From contig NMRB01003141.1 of the NCBI GenBank assembly GCA_002633025.1, positions 1 through 64,000 of the forward strand: a stretch of 64,000 nt of DNA, read 5' to 3'. This DNA comes from Notospermus geniculatus. Lineage: Eukaryota > Nemertea > Pilidiophora > Heteronemertea > Lineidae. The notes beneath the pieces were generated by a model that searched no databases, was not told the DNA's origin, and saw only the letters and a program-made list of their open reading frames with translations. Positions 31,237 through 42,093 of the stretch are shown here, piece after piece (the stretch's first letter is position 1; every line of letters begins with the position of its first letter). A program made the translations under genes and the position numbers.

Positions 31237-31827
31237 ATGGTCATACATGGTCGACCATGTATGAATCAAGCCTGTCTCTTCCAACAGGCCAATGGCATAA
31301 CATACATGAAATTCAAACGAACAGAGATTGTACGTCTTATTCCCCCGATGCACGTGAAACATTTTCGCAACCATTATTACCATGTTTACGTCTCTACGTC
31401 ATATTTCTACGACACGAGCTCCGGCTACATAATCCTTTTCACTGTAATTGGGAAATCTTTCTTAACGCGAAAGACTGTCACCTTTGTTTATTCCAGAAGG
31501 AATTCGAGTGTTTATCGTGTCCTTCATCGATTGCCGTTCTCCAGCGGCGAGATGTTGGTTTCTTTCGTCGGCAAGAAATATTTAGTTTTTGAAAACGGTA
31601 ACGACTTGGAAAAGTTTTACTTGACAGAATTAATCCTTTATGATATCACGGATGGAAGAATAAAGACACGACTTCGTGTTAAGTGCGAACCCAAATGTTT
31701 GGATTTATATCTCGAACGTGCCAAAGGAACTCTTCGGGAAGGAGCCCTTTTTCATGAAGACCCTCTGGTGATGACGGTTTTGGTACGCTGCCGTAGCGTA
31801 AAAAAGCTGAGCAGGTATATATTTTGA
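31237..31827 (+). CDS. Unrecognised protein, distant family member 3
   Basis: A 196-codon ORF; only the part from about 31370 aligns with the paralogs at 21896 and 41270, so the start is uncertain. Matching features in order are a YxHVYV-type strand, RRNSSVYRV, SSGEMLVSF (paralogs LSNGDILGC), KFYLTELILYDITDGRIKTR (paralogs YQLHYLDLKYSTAIKYI) and a final TVLVRC (paralogs TVLIFCV). Identity is low and the relation is inferred by eye. It lies on the same strand and between the two closer copies. Function unknown. Confidence 0.4.
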   Translation: MVIHGRPCMNQACLFQQANGITYMKFKRTEIVRLIPPMHVKHFRNHYYHVYVSTSYFYDTSSGYIILFTVIGKSFLTRKTVTFVYSRRNSSVYRVLHRLPFSSGEMLVSFVGKKYLVFENGNDLEKFYLTELILYDITDGRIKTRLRVKCEPKCLDLYLERAKGTLREGALFHEDPLVMTVLVRCRSVKKLSRYIF

Positions 31828-31914
31828 TTGCTTCCTTTCAGCTGAGTATACTCCCATTCACTAGTTTTCATCCAGAAGCAACTTCTCCTCAGTAAGCCCA
31901 GTGGAAAAAAATCT

Positions 31915-32060
31915 GAAGATGGGGATTTGGCCCAGTGGTTAAGGCGTGCTGCCCCGGAGTGCGGGCGACCGATGTCTAATGCGAGGGTCCGTGGGTTCGA
32001 GTCCGGTAGGAAGCTGTCTTTCACCTTAGAAACCCGTTATTATTTCATGGAAAAAAATTG
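31915..32060 (+). repeat. tRNA-derived SINE-like repeat, second copy
   Basis: Box A-like TGGCCCAGTGGTTAAGG and box B-like GGGTTCGAGTCC, with the same body as the minus-strand copy at 2540-2690. Confidence 0.6.
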
Positions 32061-32079
32061 CTCAATGTTGGATATCATT

Positions 32080-32379
32080 TTTAGCTCAGCTGACCAAAGG
32101 TCAGCGGAGCTAGTCATATGTATACTGAGTGGCGTCCGTCTGTGTGTGTGTCTGTGTGTGTGTCGTCCGTTAAACTGGCACGTTTCTCAACCGCAAGGCC
32201 CAGGGTCATGAAAGCCGGTGGAGGGGGTAGGCCCTTGGAAGGACTCGAAACAGAACCAAAAATTTTTCCGATCTGACCTACATTGTGCCCTCCAGGGGAC
32301 ATTTTCCGTAAAATGGAAAACCCCAATAATTCAGTCCAGAGGCAATATATCAAACTGAAATTGATAGGGTATGAACCTT
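32080..32379 (+). repeat. Terminal part of a dispersed element with short hairpin and TG microsatellite
   Basis: Begins with the hairpin AGCTCAGCTGACC/GGTCAGCGGAGCT and a GTGTGTGTCTGTGTGTG tract, then ends at the N at 32380. Such hairpin starts are common on dispersed repeats of marine invertebrates. It may belong to the same class as the element that ends CATGGGCCTCTTGTT at 37840. Confidence 0.4.
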
Positions 32380-32381
32380 NC

Positions 32382-33981
32382 AAGTTCTAATCATGAACAA
32401 GAAACAAAGCATTTTCAAATGTTTGAATTGACAGAAATAATGCGCCAAAAAGACGACATGGATTTTGCATTACTGCTTAATCGATTACGAGATGGGAAAC
32501 ATACTGAGGCAGACATTGAAACTCTAAAATCCCGGGTAATCTCCAAAGATGATCCTAATTACCCACAAAATGCACTACATTTGTACTGTACAAAGGTCAA
32601 TGTTGCACAACATAACCAGTCTGTATTTGATCACACATTCACTGAAAAGACAATTGTAAATGCTGTAGACACAGTTTTAGCAGATTTCAGTGATGAAGTG
32701 AAACAAGTGATTCTTGACCGAATCCCAGATGATCCTTCAGCTACTGCTGGTCTAGTAAACAAACTCCCTGTAGCAATTGACTTGCCTTATATGATGACAT
32801 GTAATATCAACATTACCGATGGATTGACAAATGGTACAATGTGCGAAATGAAAAAAATTCAATACATGCATAATTTTGCCAAACCTGCAATTCTTTGGGT
32901 ACACTTTCATGAACCAGATGTTGGCAAAACCACAAGATCAACATATAAATCCTTTTTCTCTGCTGATATTCCAAAACAATGGACTCCCATTTTTGCTGTA
33001 AAGCGCACCTTCTATCGTGGAAAAAGTTACACTCCTATCACACGAAGCCAATTCCCATTAACAGTTGGGGCTGCTAAAACAATATGGAAAGCTCAAGGTT
33101 ATTCCTTATCACAAGTTGTTGTTGACATGACTTCCAGAAGGAAAATAAACCATGTACATTATGTTGCCTTGAGTAGAGTTACAAGTATAAATGGACTATT
33201 CATATTAAATTTACAAGAAGATAAAATCAGCACTGATCCACTTGTTACTCAAGAAATGAACAGACTAAGAAACAAATGTCAGTTAATGTTCAATTACACC
33301 ATACCATCATCCATTGAATCAATGCAAAGGAATTGTCTAAAAGTCATGTTCCACAATACAAGGTCTTTAAATCTTCATCTACAAGATATTACTGCTGACC
33401 ATCATCTGATAGCTGGAGACATTATAATATTAGCAGAGTCGCGGCTACTTTCCACTGATTCATATGACTCTTTCCACATTACAAATTTTCACCTCTTCAG
33501 AAATGATCAAAGAACTACATCTGGAAGACGACCACCACATGGATTAGCAATATATATTACAGATGACTTGTGTCAGTACTGCACACTGCAACATTTTTCT
33601 ACTGATAACTTTGAGGCATCAGCAATCATGTTATCACACCCAAACCTTGAAATTCAGATTATCTCAATCTACAAATCACCTTCATGTAATTTTTCTGCAC
33701 TTTTCGCCAAACTTACAGATATAGCTACAGAACTTAACTTAGATAAACCTCTTCTTATTGTTGGTGACTTTAACTTCGACATCTGGGATGGCAAAAATAA
33801 CACACACTTGCAAAAAATATGCGATATCTTCAAATGTAAACAGCTAGTAAATGAACTTACCACAGACTATAATTCATTAATTGACATGATCTTTTCAAAT
33901 AATCGCAACATTCAGGCATCTACAATTGAGAGTCCATGGTCAGATCACAAAATTTTGTTCACAACTTATCCAATGCATTAA
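32382..33981 (+). CDS. Second Helentron: helicase C-terminus and complete endonuclease domain (5'-truncated)
   Basis: About 533 codons, open from the N at 32380, so the N-terminal part is missing. The helicase part shows ELTEIMRQKDDMDFALLLNR, AAKTIWKAQGYS (motif V-like) and HYVALSRVTSINGLF (motif VI-like). The endonuclease domain keeps FHNTRSLN, LAESR, IVGDFNFDIWDG (metal-binding GDFN intact) and WSDHKILF (catalytic SDH intact), then stops at TAA. The sequence differs widely from the Helentron at 12997-21035, so it is another subfamily. The frame is undamaged in the surviving part, unlike the first element. This domain is thought to cut DNA during transposition. Confidence 0.85.
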
Positions 33982-34106
33982 ATAACTGTCTTTAATCCAA
34001 TGAGCATTAGATTTTAGCAAACAAAGGAGAGAGGAGGCTGGGCAAAGGAGACCAAATAAAACAAGACATACGGAGTGGGCAAGTGGGAGAGGGGGGGGGG
34101 GGGGGT

Positions 34107-34142
34107 NNNNNNNNNNNNNNNNNNNNNNNNNNNNNNNNNNNN
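34107..34142. other. Assembly gap (36 N) after a poly-G run
   Basis: A run of N directly after a G homopolymer at 34091-34105. True size unknown. Confidence 0.95.
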
Positions 34143-36199
34143 GGTTGAAATGATACATAATCTGCAAACTTCTGACTAGGCACATGTATTCGCAACAGCA
34201 GCACCACCTTTGTGTTTGATTAAATAAAGGTCCTGAAAAACTCGATTCAAATCAGGACTGAATTACTAGTCATACACAATAGCCTGAGACGGCATCTTCC
34301 GTACTCACAACGCCAATAATGCTATGATGGATAATGCTATGACCTGAACTCCAACAGAAAAAGTATAAATAAAATACAACATCCACTGTTGGTCTGTCAA
34401 ATTTTTCAAATTTCACAGATCCCCTTGTCAGGATACAATTCCTTACCACATTGACAGTGGTGTTCCTCTGGAAGATGTTGATATAAGCAACATTTTGGTA
34501 TATTCTATCAAATTATGTGTCATTTCAACACCACATCAGTTCATACACCCAGCCAGTCCCGCACCTCTGCCTCTCTTTATTTGCTACCAATAACATGATA
34601 CCGGTATTAAAATTCACAAAGGGCTTGCCAGAAATGTATCTATTCATCATGTTCAAATAAATTTGCTTAACGAATGTGCACAAAAGCTTCTCTCAAAACT
34701 CATATCAACAAATCTCTCAGAATCAATCTGTTGCAATAACCTAAATCCAGTACCAATAGAGTCTCCGCCTGCAGCTTAACATCAGTATTACTGGGGCTGC
34801 AATGACAGAGGTAATGGGGAGGGGAAGGGACGTTACTAGAAATTTTCATTATGGTGTGCATTGCAATTCAGATTAACTCATTGACTCTCAAGTGACTTTT
34901 AAATTACAATGTGCCAATTAAGGACTCTGTGAAAATCACGGGAATACACATCAACAAAGGATTAGAAACATTCTCCAACATCGATTCCATCTTGGACACT
35001 CATGCAAAACGTTCACTGTCATACATTGGAGCATCACAAGAATTATGTTCTCCACATCAACCAATCCTATCAACCTCCAGCATCTCAAGAACTTGACAAA
35101 GTATGAGGACATACACCCATCAAATGTGAGTACCACCAGAGTGTTACATTCATTCTTCCTTCTCTCCACATCTCTAATAGTGTCACCAGTTTCTTGATAC
35201 TTATTTCATTTCCATGTTTAGTCCTTCCTTAAATATTAATCCACATTTCTTCTTTCCAGTTGAAGTGTACTGTACTATACAACCTTCATCATAGTCTGAT
35301 GTACATACCATTGGAAAGTCTTTCCTTTCAAATGCTCGCCATAGATCAACATCGTGAACGTCACAAGAACAATGCAAAAATTCTGTTAATTGATGATAAA
35401 ATCTTCAGATCTAAAAGGTACGGTATATTGTAAATGTCAAACTTCATACTGGAATATCATCTCGGTGAATCAAGAAATGACCTGCTCATAATACAAGTAT
35501 TCTTGCTATTTCAGATTGTGCCATACTACCTGAGAAATCTTGTGTGCAGGAGGTGAAGGATTTTTGTGAACCAATGAACCAGCCAGTGAACCACATTTCT
35601 ATCAGGATTCTAATAATACCAGTCAATTTACTATCATGACTCCTTTGAAGAACAGACAACTGTAAACAGCAAGAACTAATTTTCTGGACTTTAAAAACTT
35701 GACATACCCTTTCACCAATTTCCACCAATTACAACTACATGTAATACCCTACATGTACTTAGTCTACTTTTAAAGGAGCCCAGTATTACAACATTTTCAC
35801 GACAACCAGCACCACCCATCCAATCTCCAACCAAATAGCGACTGACTATGTTTTCACCATATGGCCCAATTTACTACATACAGGTTGTAATGAATTTTTG
35901 TACTTCATGCTGCAATTAAGTGGATCCTTCTACTTCAGCAGTCAAATTACCCATTACAGATTGAATACTGTACTCCTTTAAATTAGGCTAATAACCAGAA
36001 AGTCAACTTCCACATACAGAATCTTCTTCAGGCTCACACTTTACAATATGAAACTCCAGTCTTTTCTGGAGTTTCATATTGTTAACTGCCTGCCTGAATA
36101 CGACCCCAGTTGAGATCACAAATTTGCAAAATCATGGAAGTGACCTTCCTGTATACTATCATTTTGTCTCTCCATTTTTGTGTTCTTTCTTTGCAGACC
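34143..36199. other. Intergenic, no gene seen; one perfect hairpin
   Basis: At about 36045-36082 two 16-base arms (CAATATGAAACTCCAG and its complement) enclose six bases. No ORF with recognisable motifs; it may include the 3' region of the Helentron fragment. Confidence 0.4.
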
Positions 36200-36458
36200 T
36201 TTAAAGGAGCTGGACGTCCAAGTTGTAAACACTCACTCACTGGTCTCTATCCACACAATGCCTGCGCTGCTGCCACCTTTTGTCGGTGATATGTACTGAC
36301 ATAAATATCGTGAGTGAGTTGCATTGGACCGGGCACCAGTCTAACAATCACAAGACATACTGGTGCTGCCACCTTCACAAACGAATAAAACTAGTTTGCT
36401 GGCCACTGTTTGTAAACAAACCAGTTAGTTTACAACTTCAACATCAAGCTCCTTTAAA
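36200..36458. mobile_element. MITE, second copy of the family in intron 3 of the OB-fold gene
   Basis: Shares ends (TTTAAAGGAGCTGGACGTCC) and body (GATATGTACTGAC, TTGGACCGGGCACCAGTC) with 5618-5866. Confidence 0.75.
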
Positions 36459-36539
36459 TTAGGCCGGTGACTTCCAGCAAAGCCCTGTATTGTCAATCCA
36501 TGCTATATTAAACGGGGTGTATTTTTCATAAAACTTATG

Positions 36540-36745
36540 CATTAAAAAGCCTCACTGTATTGAATTCAGAAAGTGCTTACGTCCTCCGACGTTAGTGTAG
36601 TGTAAAATGTACTATACTCTATCTGAATGCATTCGAGCTCTCCCTGCAGTTTTTTCGTTCTGTGCTGAAAACTAGGTCTTCATTCTTTGAAGTACGTATC
36701 AGGCAAGCATTTTGGGGACCATCACGAGGCTATGAGACTTCTGCC
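36540..36745 (+). repeat. Dispersed repeat G, second copy
   Basis: Direct repeat of about 30110-30365 with moderate divergence. Confidence 0.6.
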
Positions 36746-36749
36746 TGCA

Positions 36750-37695
36750 TTAAGTGTAGGTTTAAAGTGACCTACTTCCATGACCTAGTGACCTACCTCC
36801 ATGACCTAGTGACCTACTTAAAGACCAGTTGAGCCAAGGTAGTCATGTTTGGTATCAAACTAAAGGTAATGAAGTGTAGGTTTGAACTGACCTACTTCCA
36901 TGACCTAGTGACCTACTTAGAGACTATATGAGCCAAGGTAGTCATGTTTGGTATCAAACTAAAGGTAATGAAGTGTAAGTTTGAGCTGACCTACTTCCAT
37001 GACCTAGTGACCTACTTAAAGACCAGTTGAGCCAAGGTAGTCATGCTTGGTATCAAACTAAAGGTAATGAAGTGTAGGTTTGAACTGACCTACTTCCATG
37101 ACCTAGTGACCTGCTTAGATACTATATGAGCCAAGGTAGTCATGTTTGGTATCAAACTAAAGGTAATGAAGTGTATGTTTGAACTGACCTACTTCCATAG
37201 GTAATGAAGTGTAGGTTTGAACTGACCTACTTCCATGACCTAGTGACCTACTTAAAGACTAGTTGAGCCAAGGTAGTCTTGTTTGGTATCAAACTAAAGG
37301 TAATGAAGTGTAGGTTTCAGCTGACCCACTTCCATGACCTAGTGACCTACTTAAAGACCAGTTGAGCCAAGGCAGCCATGTTTGGTATCAAACTAAAGGT
37401 AATGAAGTGTAGGTTTAAAGTGACCTACTTCCATGACCTAGTGACCTACTTCCATGACCTAGTGACCTACTTAAAGACCAGTTGAGCCAAGGTAGTCATG
37501 TTTGGTATCAAACTAAAGGTAATGAAGTGTAGGTTTGAACTGACCTACTTCCATGACCCATTGACCTACTTAAAGACCAGTTAAGCCAAGGTACTCAAGT
37601 TTGGTATCAAACTAAAGCTGATAAAGTGTAGGTCTGAAGTGACCTACTTCCATGACCTAGTTACCTACTTAAAGGCCAGTTGAGCCAAGGTGTCC
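36750..37695. repeat. 99-bp satellite, about 9-10 copies, rich in TGACCT
   Basis: The unit includes GACCTACTTCCATGACCTAG, TGACCTACTTA, GAGCCAAGGTAGTCATG and TTGGTATCAAACTAAAGG. Each unit has three TGACCT half-sites, two of them as a direct repeat with a 2-bp gap. Some units are shortened. It is followed at 37700-37840 by sequence ending CCATGGGCCTCTTGTT, which looks like the end of a dispersed element. Confidence 0.9.
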
Positions 37696-37840
37696 TATTC
37701 GTTTTTTATACCAGTAATATAATCCATTAGACCCAGTCAGTTTACAGTTCCACCTCTCCTTTGGCATGCTTTATTACACCTACAACTGCACCTCAAGTCA
37801 ACTGTCAGCTGAGCGCCAGGCCCATGGGCCTCTTGTTCTA

Positions 37841-38735
37841 ATTTTTTGTTGGTCAGGGTTTTGTGGTTTCCGTTCACCTAGGCTTCCTTTCTTGTTCATC
37901 TTTTACCCTTTTTTCCTTACTGTTGCCTCTTCGTTTCTTATTATCTTGCTCTTCATTTCCTTTTACATGTCTAATCTGTTATCACTTTCTCATACATTTG
38001 TTTAATTTAAATTATCCTTTCTATAGTATTGGCTATATTTTATAAACCCCCTTTCCTTTCAGCCTAGTCAAGCCTTACATTCACTAATTACATTTCTGTT
38101 AGGTTGAGCAACCAATTTTTGAGGTTTGTACGCTTTTCTTCCCTTAATTGCTTACACGTCCTGTTTTGATTGGATACTTCAGGGTCCATATTTATAACCA
38201 TACTTAAGTCAAAGTATGGTACTTATCTTTTGTGTTGAACAAAGGATAAGTTTCACACTTAGACTTAAGTAGTTTTATGAATACGGGGCCAGATATACAT
38301 TTGGGTTTCAGCTCAGTCTGTTCTAGAGTTTCAGATTGTAAAGTTCCAGCCTGAAGAGGACCCCGGTTGTGGTCGAAAATTCGCAAATTTTCTGGAAATT
38401 GACTTTATATATATATCATTACGTTTACAAACAACACGTGACTGTCTCTTTTTAAAATTCAACATCAGAATTCCATTTGTACAATCCGTTACGTGGGTGA
38501 GGGTTTGACCAGAAATGAGGTTCCACAGTATCACCATTATTGAGGTACCACACGATTTATGACGACTTTTTGACATCACAGACGTCATAGAACACAACTG
38601 ATCAACTCCTTTGATAATGTCATATCACATTTGTCATGTTTGTGTCTGTTAGCAATATATAAATTGGTTTCAAAATGAGCCAATGAAAGGTTTTGTGTAC
38701 ATTGAAATTTTGAAGACCTTTACAAGCACGTCAAA
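37841..38735. other. Intergenic, with a small MITE at 38182-38290
   Basis: The MITE has inverted ends: the left reads GGTCCATATTTATAACCATA, and the complement of the right begins GGCCCCGTATTCATAAAAC; both continue to ACTTAAGT. Related ends occur on the larger element at 59787-60478. 37850-38060 is T-rich low complexity. Confidence 0.45.
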
Positions 38736-38736
38736 T

Positions 38737-38945
38737 TTCGGCCTGATTAAACTTCCAATATGGCCGCCAGGTGGCATAACCCGAAAGTCATCAAATGTGC
38801 TATAACGCAGGAACGACTTGACCCAGAGCACTCAAATGTGCTATGTGGCTCCCTCTAGATGACCTTTATGTGCATGTGAAGTTTTGGCCCGATCGGACAT
38901 CCAATATGGCCGCCAGGTGGCATAACCCCAAAATCATTGAAGTCC
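38737..38945 (+). promoter_or_regulatory. Two CTCF-like motifs in a ~145-bp direct repeat
   Basis: GGCCGCCAGGTGGCAT occurs at 38762-38777 and again at about 38908-38923 in the same orientation, inside a partial tandem duplication. The core CCGCCAGGTGGC matches the known CTCF consensus. Binding is not shown by sequence alone. Confidence 0.35.
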
Positions 38946-39149
38946 TTCAACTTGGGAATGACTTGACGTGACCCAGATTGCTCATAACTGACATGCACCT
39001 CTCTCTGTCATTACACTATTATGTTCAAACGGGTGAGCACATGGTCCATGGACCATTTCATTTACTACGTTAAAAAAGTTAAAGTTGGGTTTATAGTCTG
39101 ATATCAACAACGGTAGAGGTGTCATCCGCGACTTTACACTTTAACTCCA

Positions 39150-39368
39150 GTCTATCCTGAAACCTTTTAGTAGAACTCAGATGAGCTGCTCATTCAGCGC
39201 TACAATCTGAGCATTTCCGACCGGTACCCATTTATACACCTGGGTGGAGAGAGGCCAGTAAAAGGCAAAGAGACCTGTCCAATGTCTCACGCCAGCAGCG
39301 GGATTCGAACCCGGGATCCTCTGACCACTAGTCGGAGGCCCGAACCACTATACCACCGAGGCTCCTTT
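39150..39368 (-). repeat. tRNA-derived SINE
   Basis: The minus strand reads GGAGCCTCGGTGGTATAGTG (tRNA-like 5' end with box A), GGGTTCGAATCCCG (box B), then a non-tRNA body containing AAATGGGTACC. It is head-to-body like known invertebrate SINEs. It is not a functional tRNA, because the anticodon arm is poor. Confidence 0.6.
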
Positions 39369-39884
39369 TTTTCCTACGTGGACAAAATCTGGCCCCAGGG
39401 TTAAAATCAATAAATATCTTAAAGCATCACAATATCAAAATATCATAAAAAATAATTTTGAGATTCATTTTTCAAACTCGTGTCAAAGTGAACAACCGGG
39501 TGTGTTTCAAAATTGGTCACCCAAGAAAATGGGGTAAAATATAAATTTGAAATGCTCACAAAGATTTGTGTCATTGATTTTCCAAAAATCAAATGTAGTA
39601 TTTGATAACATACTAGTAGACCTTTAACTTCATCTATTAGTTTCTCCATCTGGGATGTACAGTGTAAACTCATTTGAAGGAGGATATCAAAAAATTATTG
39701 TGCTTACCAGCAATCTATCGTTCCGTCGGTCCGACACCAATACGTTCTGCTGTCAGACTTTAAAGGGTTAATAGATCAATTAGTTTGCAGTGCCATAATT
39801 TAGAGTTCCATGACACCTACATTTAGATCTGATATGAATATTGTCAAACGAAAGAATGGTGAAAATTTTCTGGTGACGGTCAGT
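39369..39884. other. Intergenic, no gene seen
   Basis: Short ORFs only; no repeat ends recognised. Confidence 0.35.
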
Positions 39885-40044
39885 GTCATAGAATGTAATG
39901 CCCCCCGATATCAGATGCCCGCTTCTTTTGTTCAGGGGACATCTGGTAACAGAAGTTCTGTTCGTCAGTGTCCGGCTGACCCTTAATCCGTCAGAATCTA
40001 TTGTTGTGGGGCATTTCATAACGGGGGGCATGACATTCTACGAC
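39885..40044. mobile_element. MITE, 160 bp
   Basis: Inverted ends: GTCATAGAATGTAATGCCCC on the left, and the complement of the right end reads GTCGTAGAATGTCATGCCCC. No coding capacity. Confidence 0.7.
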
Positions 40045-40403
40045 AACGGAACACTTTTTGAATCACACTCAACCTTGTTCTCCAAGGATATTTTGGCAAA
40101 CGAAAATGAATGAATCCACCTTGAGCTGTGATATTTGGAATTAAAGAATGAAGAAGACAGGCTTTTTCAGATAATTTGGAGGCTTGTGCCCTGTTGTTCA
40201 GGTTGCTAACGGTGACTGAGGGAATCGAGTTGTGCTGTAAAGACCAGACACAACAGAGTGTGAACGGAAGTTGATTTGCCAGCGATGCATGTATTTACGT
40301 CAAAGCTACCTTATCGATGGTAAATTCGTTTCCTTTTACCATTCCCCTTTAACTATGTTATCAATGTGACCGTCAAGTTTGCTGACTTCTTGAATGAGTC
40401 CGT

Positions 40404-40765
40404 AAAGGGCGGCGCACACTGGCGATTTTTCGAGCGATTTTCTAGGCGACCGGCCTTGCGACCACAGCAGCGATTGAACATATTTTTGGTTTTTTTTAGT
40501 TTTTGTTGACTCGTTTGCGACAAATGCTTCCTTGGAAGATCAGTGATGTAGTGGATGACATCACTGATCGACCTCAAAGGTAATTATCGCAGGCGACGTT
40601 GGCCTAGTAGTCGCATCGGTAGTCGGCCCCATTTTAGTCGCAGGTGTGCGGCGCCCTTTAAGCATGGCGCACACGGGCGACTAAAATGGGGCGACTACAG
40701 ATGCAACTACTACGTCGCATGCGATAATTACTTTTGAGGTCGATCAGTGATGTCATCCGCGAATT
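40404..40765. mobile_element. MITE with an adjoining inverted partial copy
   Basis: 40404-40659 has inverted ends AAAGGGCGGCGCACACTGGC and GGTGTGCGGCGCCCTTT. Directly after it, 40661-40765 repeats its right ~100 bp in reverse, so 40551-40765 forms a ~100-bp-arm hairpin. Confidence 0.6.
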
Positions 40766-40869
40766 TGACCCAGCCGTTCCGGAGATATCGTTCATAAACC
40801 TCGCGCCACTCGAAATGGAATGAAGAGTAGTAAGTATCTGGGGTGAGAGTGGGTGAGAATGGGCGGGGG

Positions 40870-41260
40870 GAGGGTTTCGGAGACAACCTCGTGGATACCC
40901 AATCTATTTTCAATGATAAAATACACCCAACCCTGACCTTTCCCCTAAGCAAATCAGAATAATCGTTACTGAGTAACAAGTGCTCTGATTGGTTCCAACG
41001 TTTTGCGTTCGCCTATGGTGATAGGGGAGGGCGGTTATGCGATCCCTTGGCAACTCGCGTTAAAGACCGCGATTTGCAGTCGTATTTGCAATCTATTCCA
41101 TCCTATGGCGCGGATTTTAAAACTGGGTAATGTTAAGGTACCTTATTTGTGCCCAGGACGATCCTGGGTAACAAAAAGGATTACCCAGGATTACCCTGGG
41201 TAATAATGAGGTGTACCCAGGACGACATTAACCGATTCAGCCTTTGATAGGTCACATATT
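40870..41260 (+). promoter_or_regulatory. Duplicated upstream block of family member 2
   Basis: Shares CCAAT-type elements with 21580-21895 (CTAAGCAAATCAGAATAA and CTCTGATTGGTTCC). Between the shared part and the gene (about 41150-41225) lie repeated CCCAGGA/CCTGGGTAA words absent from the other copy. Confidence 0.4.
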
Positions 41261-41269
41261 TTTTATGTC

Positions 41270-41794
41270 ATGTATAATATCACTTGGAAAGACATCAACA
41301 CCGGAAATACTATTTCCATGCCATCGAAGTTCATCCGTTTGCAAAAGCCCAGCCGAGATTTACGAAGAAATGGGCAAATTCTTTTGTCCAACGGTGACAT
41401 TTTGGGTTGCATGGAGCAATCTCCAACATTAGTCATTTATCACAAGTTGAAGAATACGTATCAGTTGCATTACCTCGATCTGAAATACTCAACACCAATA
41501 AAATATATCTATGACATTGTCTGGAACGCCAGGCACAGGTCAGTTTTCTTCGAGGTGAGGCTCCCAAACAGGCGCAATAACTCTAAGTACATAATCAGTC
41601 GAGGACTGATATCGGGAAGAAGGGATTCAACCGATGTTCATCTCGCCGACAACAATTTTCAACATGGCGACAAGTCGTGTCCATTCCCCTCGAAATATGA
41701 CACTTTCAATGACACCATATTGATATTCTGTGTAACGGGGTCCTACCCTCGGATGATGAAGTCAGTAAAACTGGTTACATTTGAATCCTTGTGA
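41270..41794 (+). CDS. Unrecognised 174-aa protein, family member 2
   Basis: Complete ORF, closely similar to 21896-22423 from the first ATG to the C-terminus FESL. One codon is lost near the end (SYPRMM against SYPSRMM), and all differences keep the frame. Many are conservative (SKF/SKY, FFEV/FYEV). Maintenance of the frame in both copies suggests selection or recent duplication. No known motif, signal peptide or membrane segment is recognised. See member 3 at 31237 for a distant relative. Confidence 0.6.
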   Translation: MYNITWKDINTGNTISMPSKFIRLQKPSRDLRRNGQILLSNGDILGCMEQSPTLVIYHKLKNTYQLHYLDLKYSTPIKYIYDIVWNARHRSVFFEVRLPNRRNNSKYIISRGLISGRRDSTDVHLADNNFQHGDKSCPFPSKYDTFNDTILIFCVTGSYPRMMKSVKLVTFESL

Positions 41795-41850
41795 AGTTAC
41801 AACTACATGTACGCCCAATGAGGACCATCTTCGATAATCGAAGGCCGATC

Positions 41851-42093
41851 TGCTCTCCACTGCGTTACATCGCACATTACCATTTGACGAGAAATTGACC
41901 GGTCCACGGCGTATATGCCGCCTCGAGAATCGGTGTTGTAAAATTTGAATCGTGGTACAAATAGTGGTAGCCGAAGACCCGATATAAAGTGCAATATGAT
42001 TGGTCGACCGGTGGAGTTGGCATCGTGCCAAGATACGCCGCCGACTGGTCTATTTCTCGAAGGGTGACGTGCGATGTAACGTAGTGGTGAGCA
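41851..42093. mobile_element. Foldback MITE, 243 bp
   Basis: Ends TGCTCTCCACTGCGTTAC and the complement of GTAACGTAGTGGTGAGCA, with arms of about 60 bp. It interrupts a sequence that is found uninterrupted and inverted at 43680-43730. Confidence 0.6.

Noticed and set aside
37766-38045. Small membrane proteins
   Set aside because: Hydrophobicity comes from T-rich low-complexity DNA next to a repeat end.
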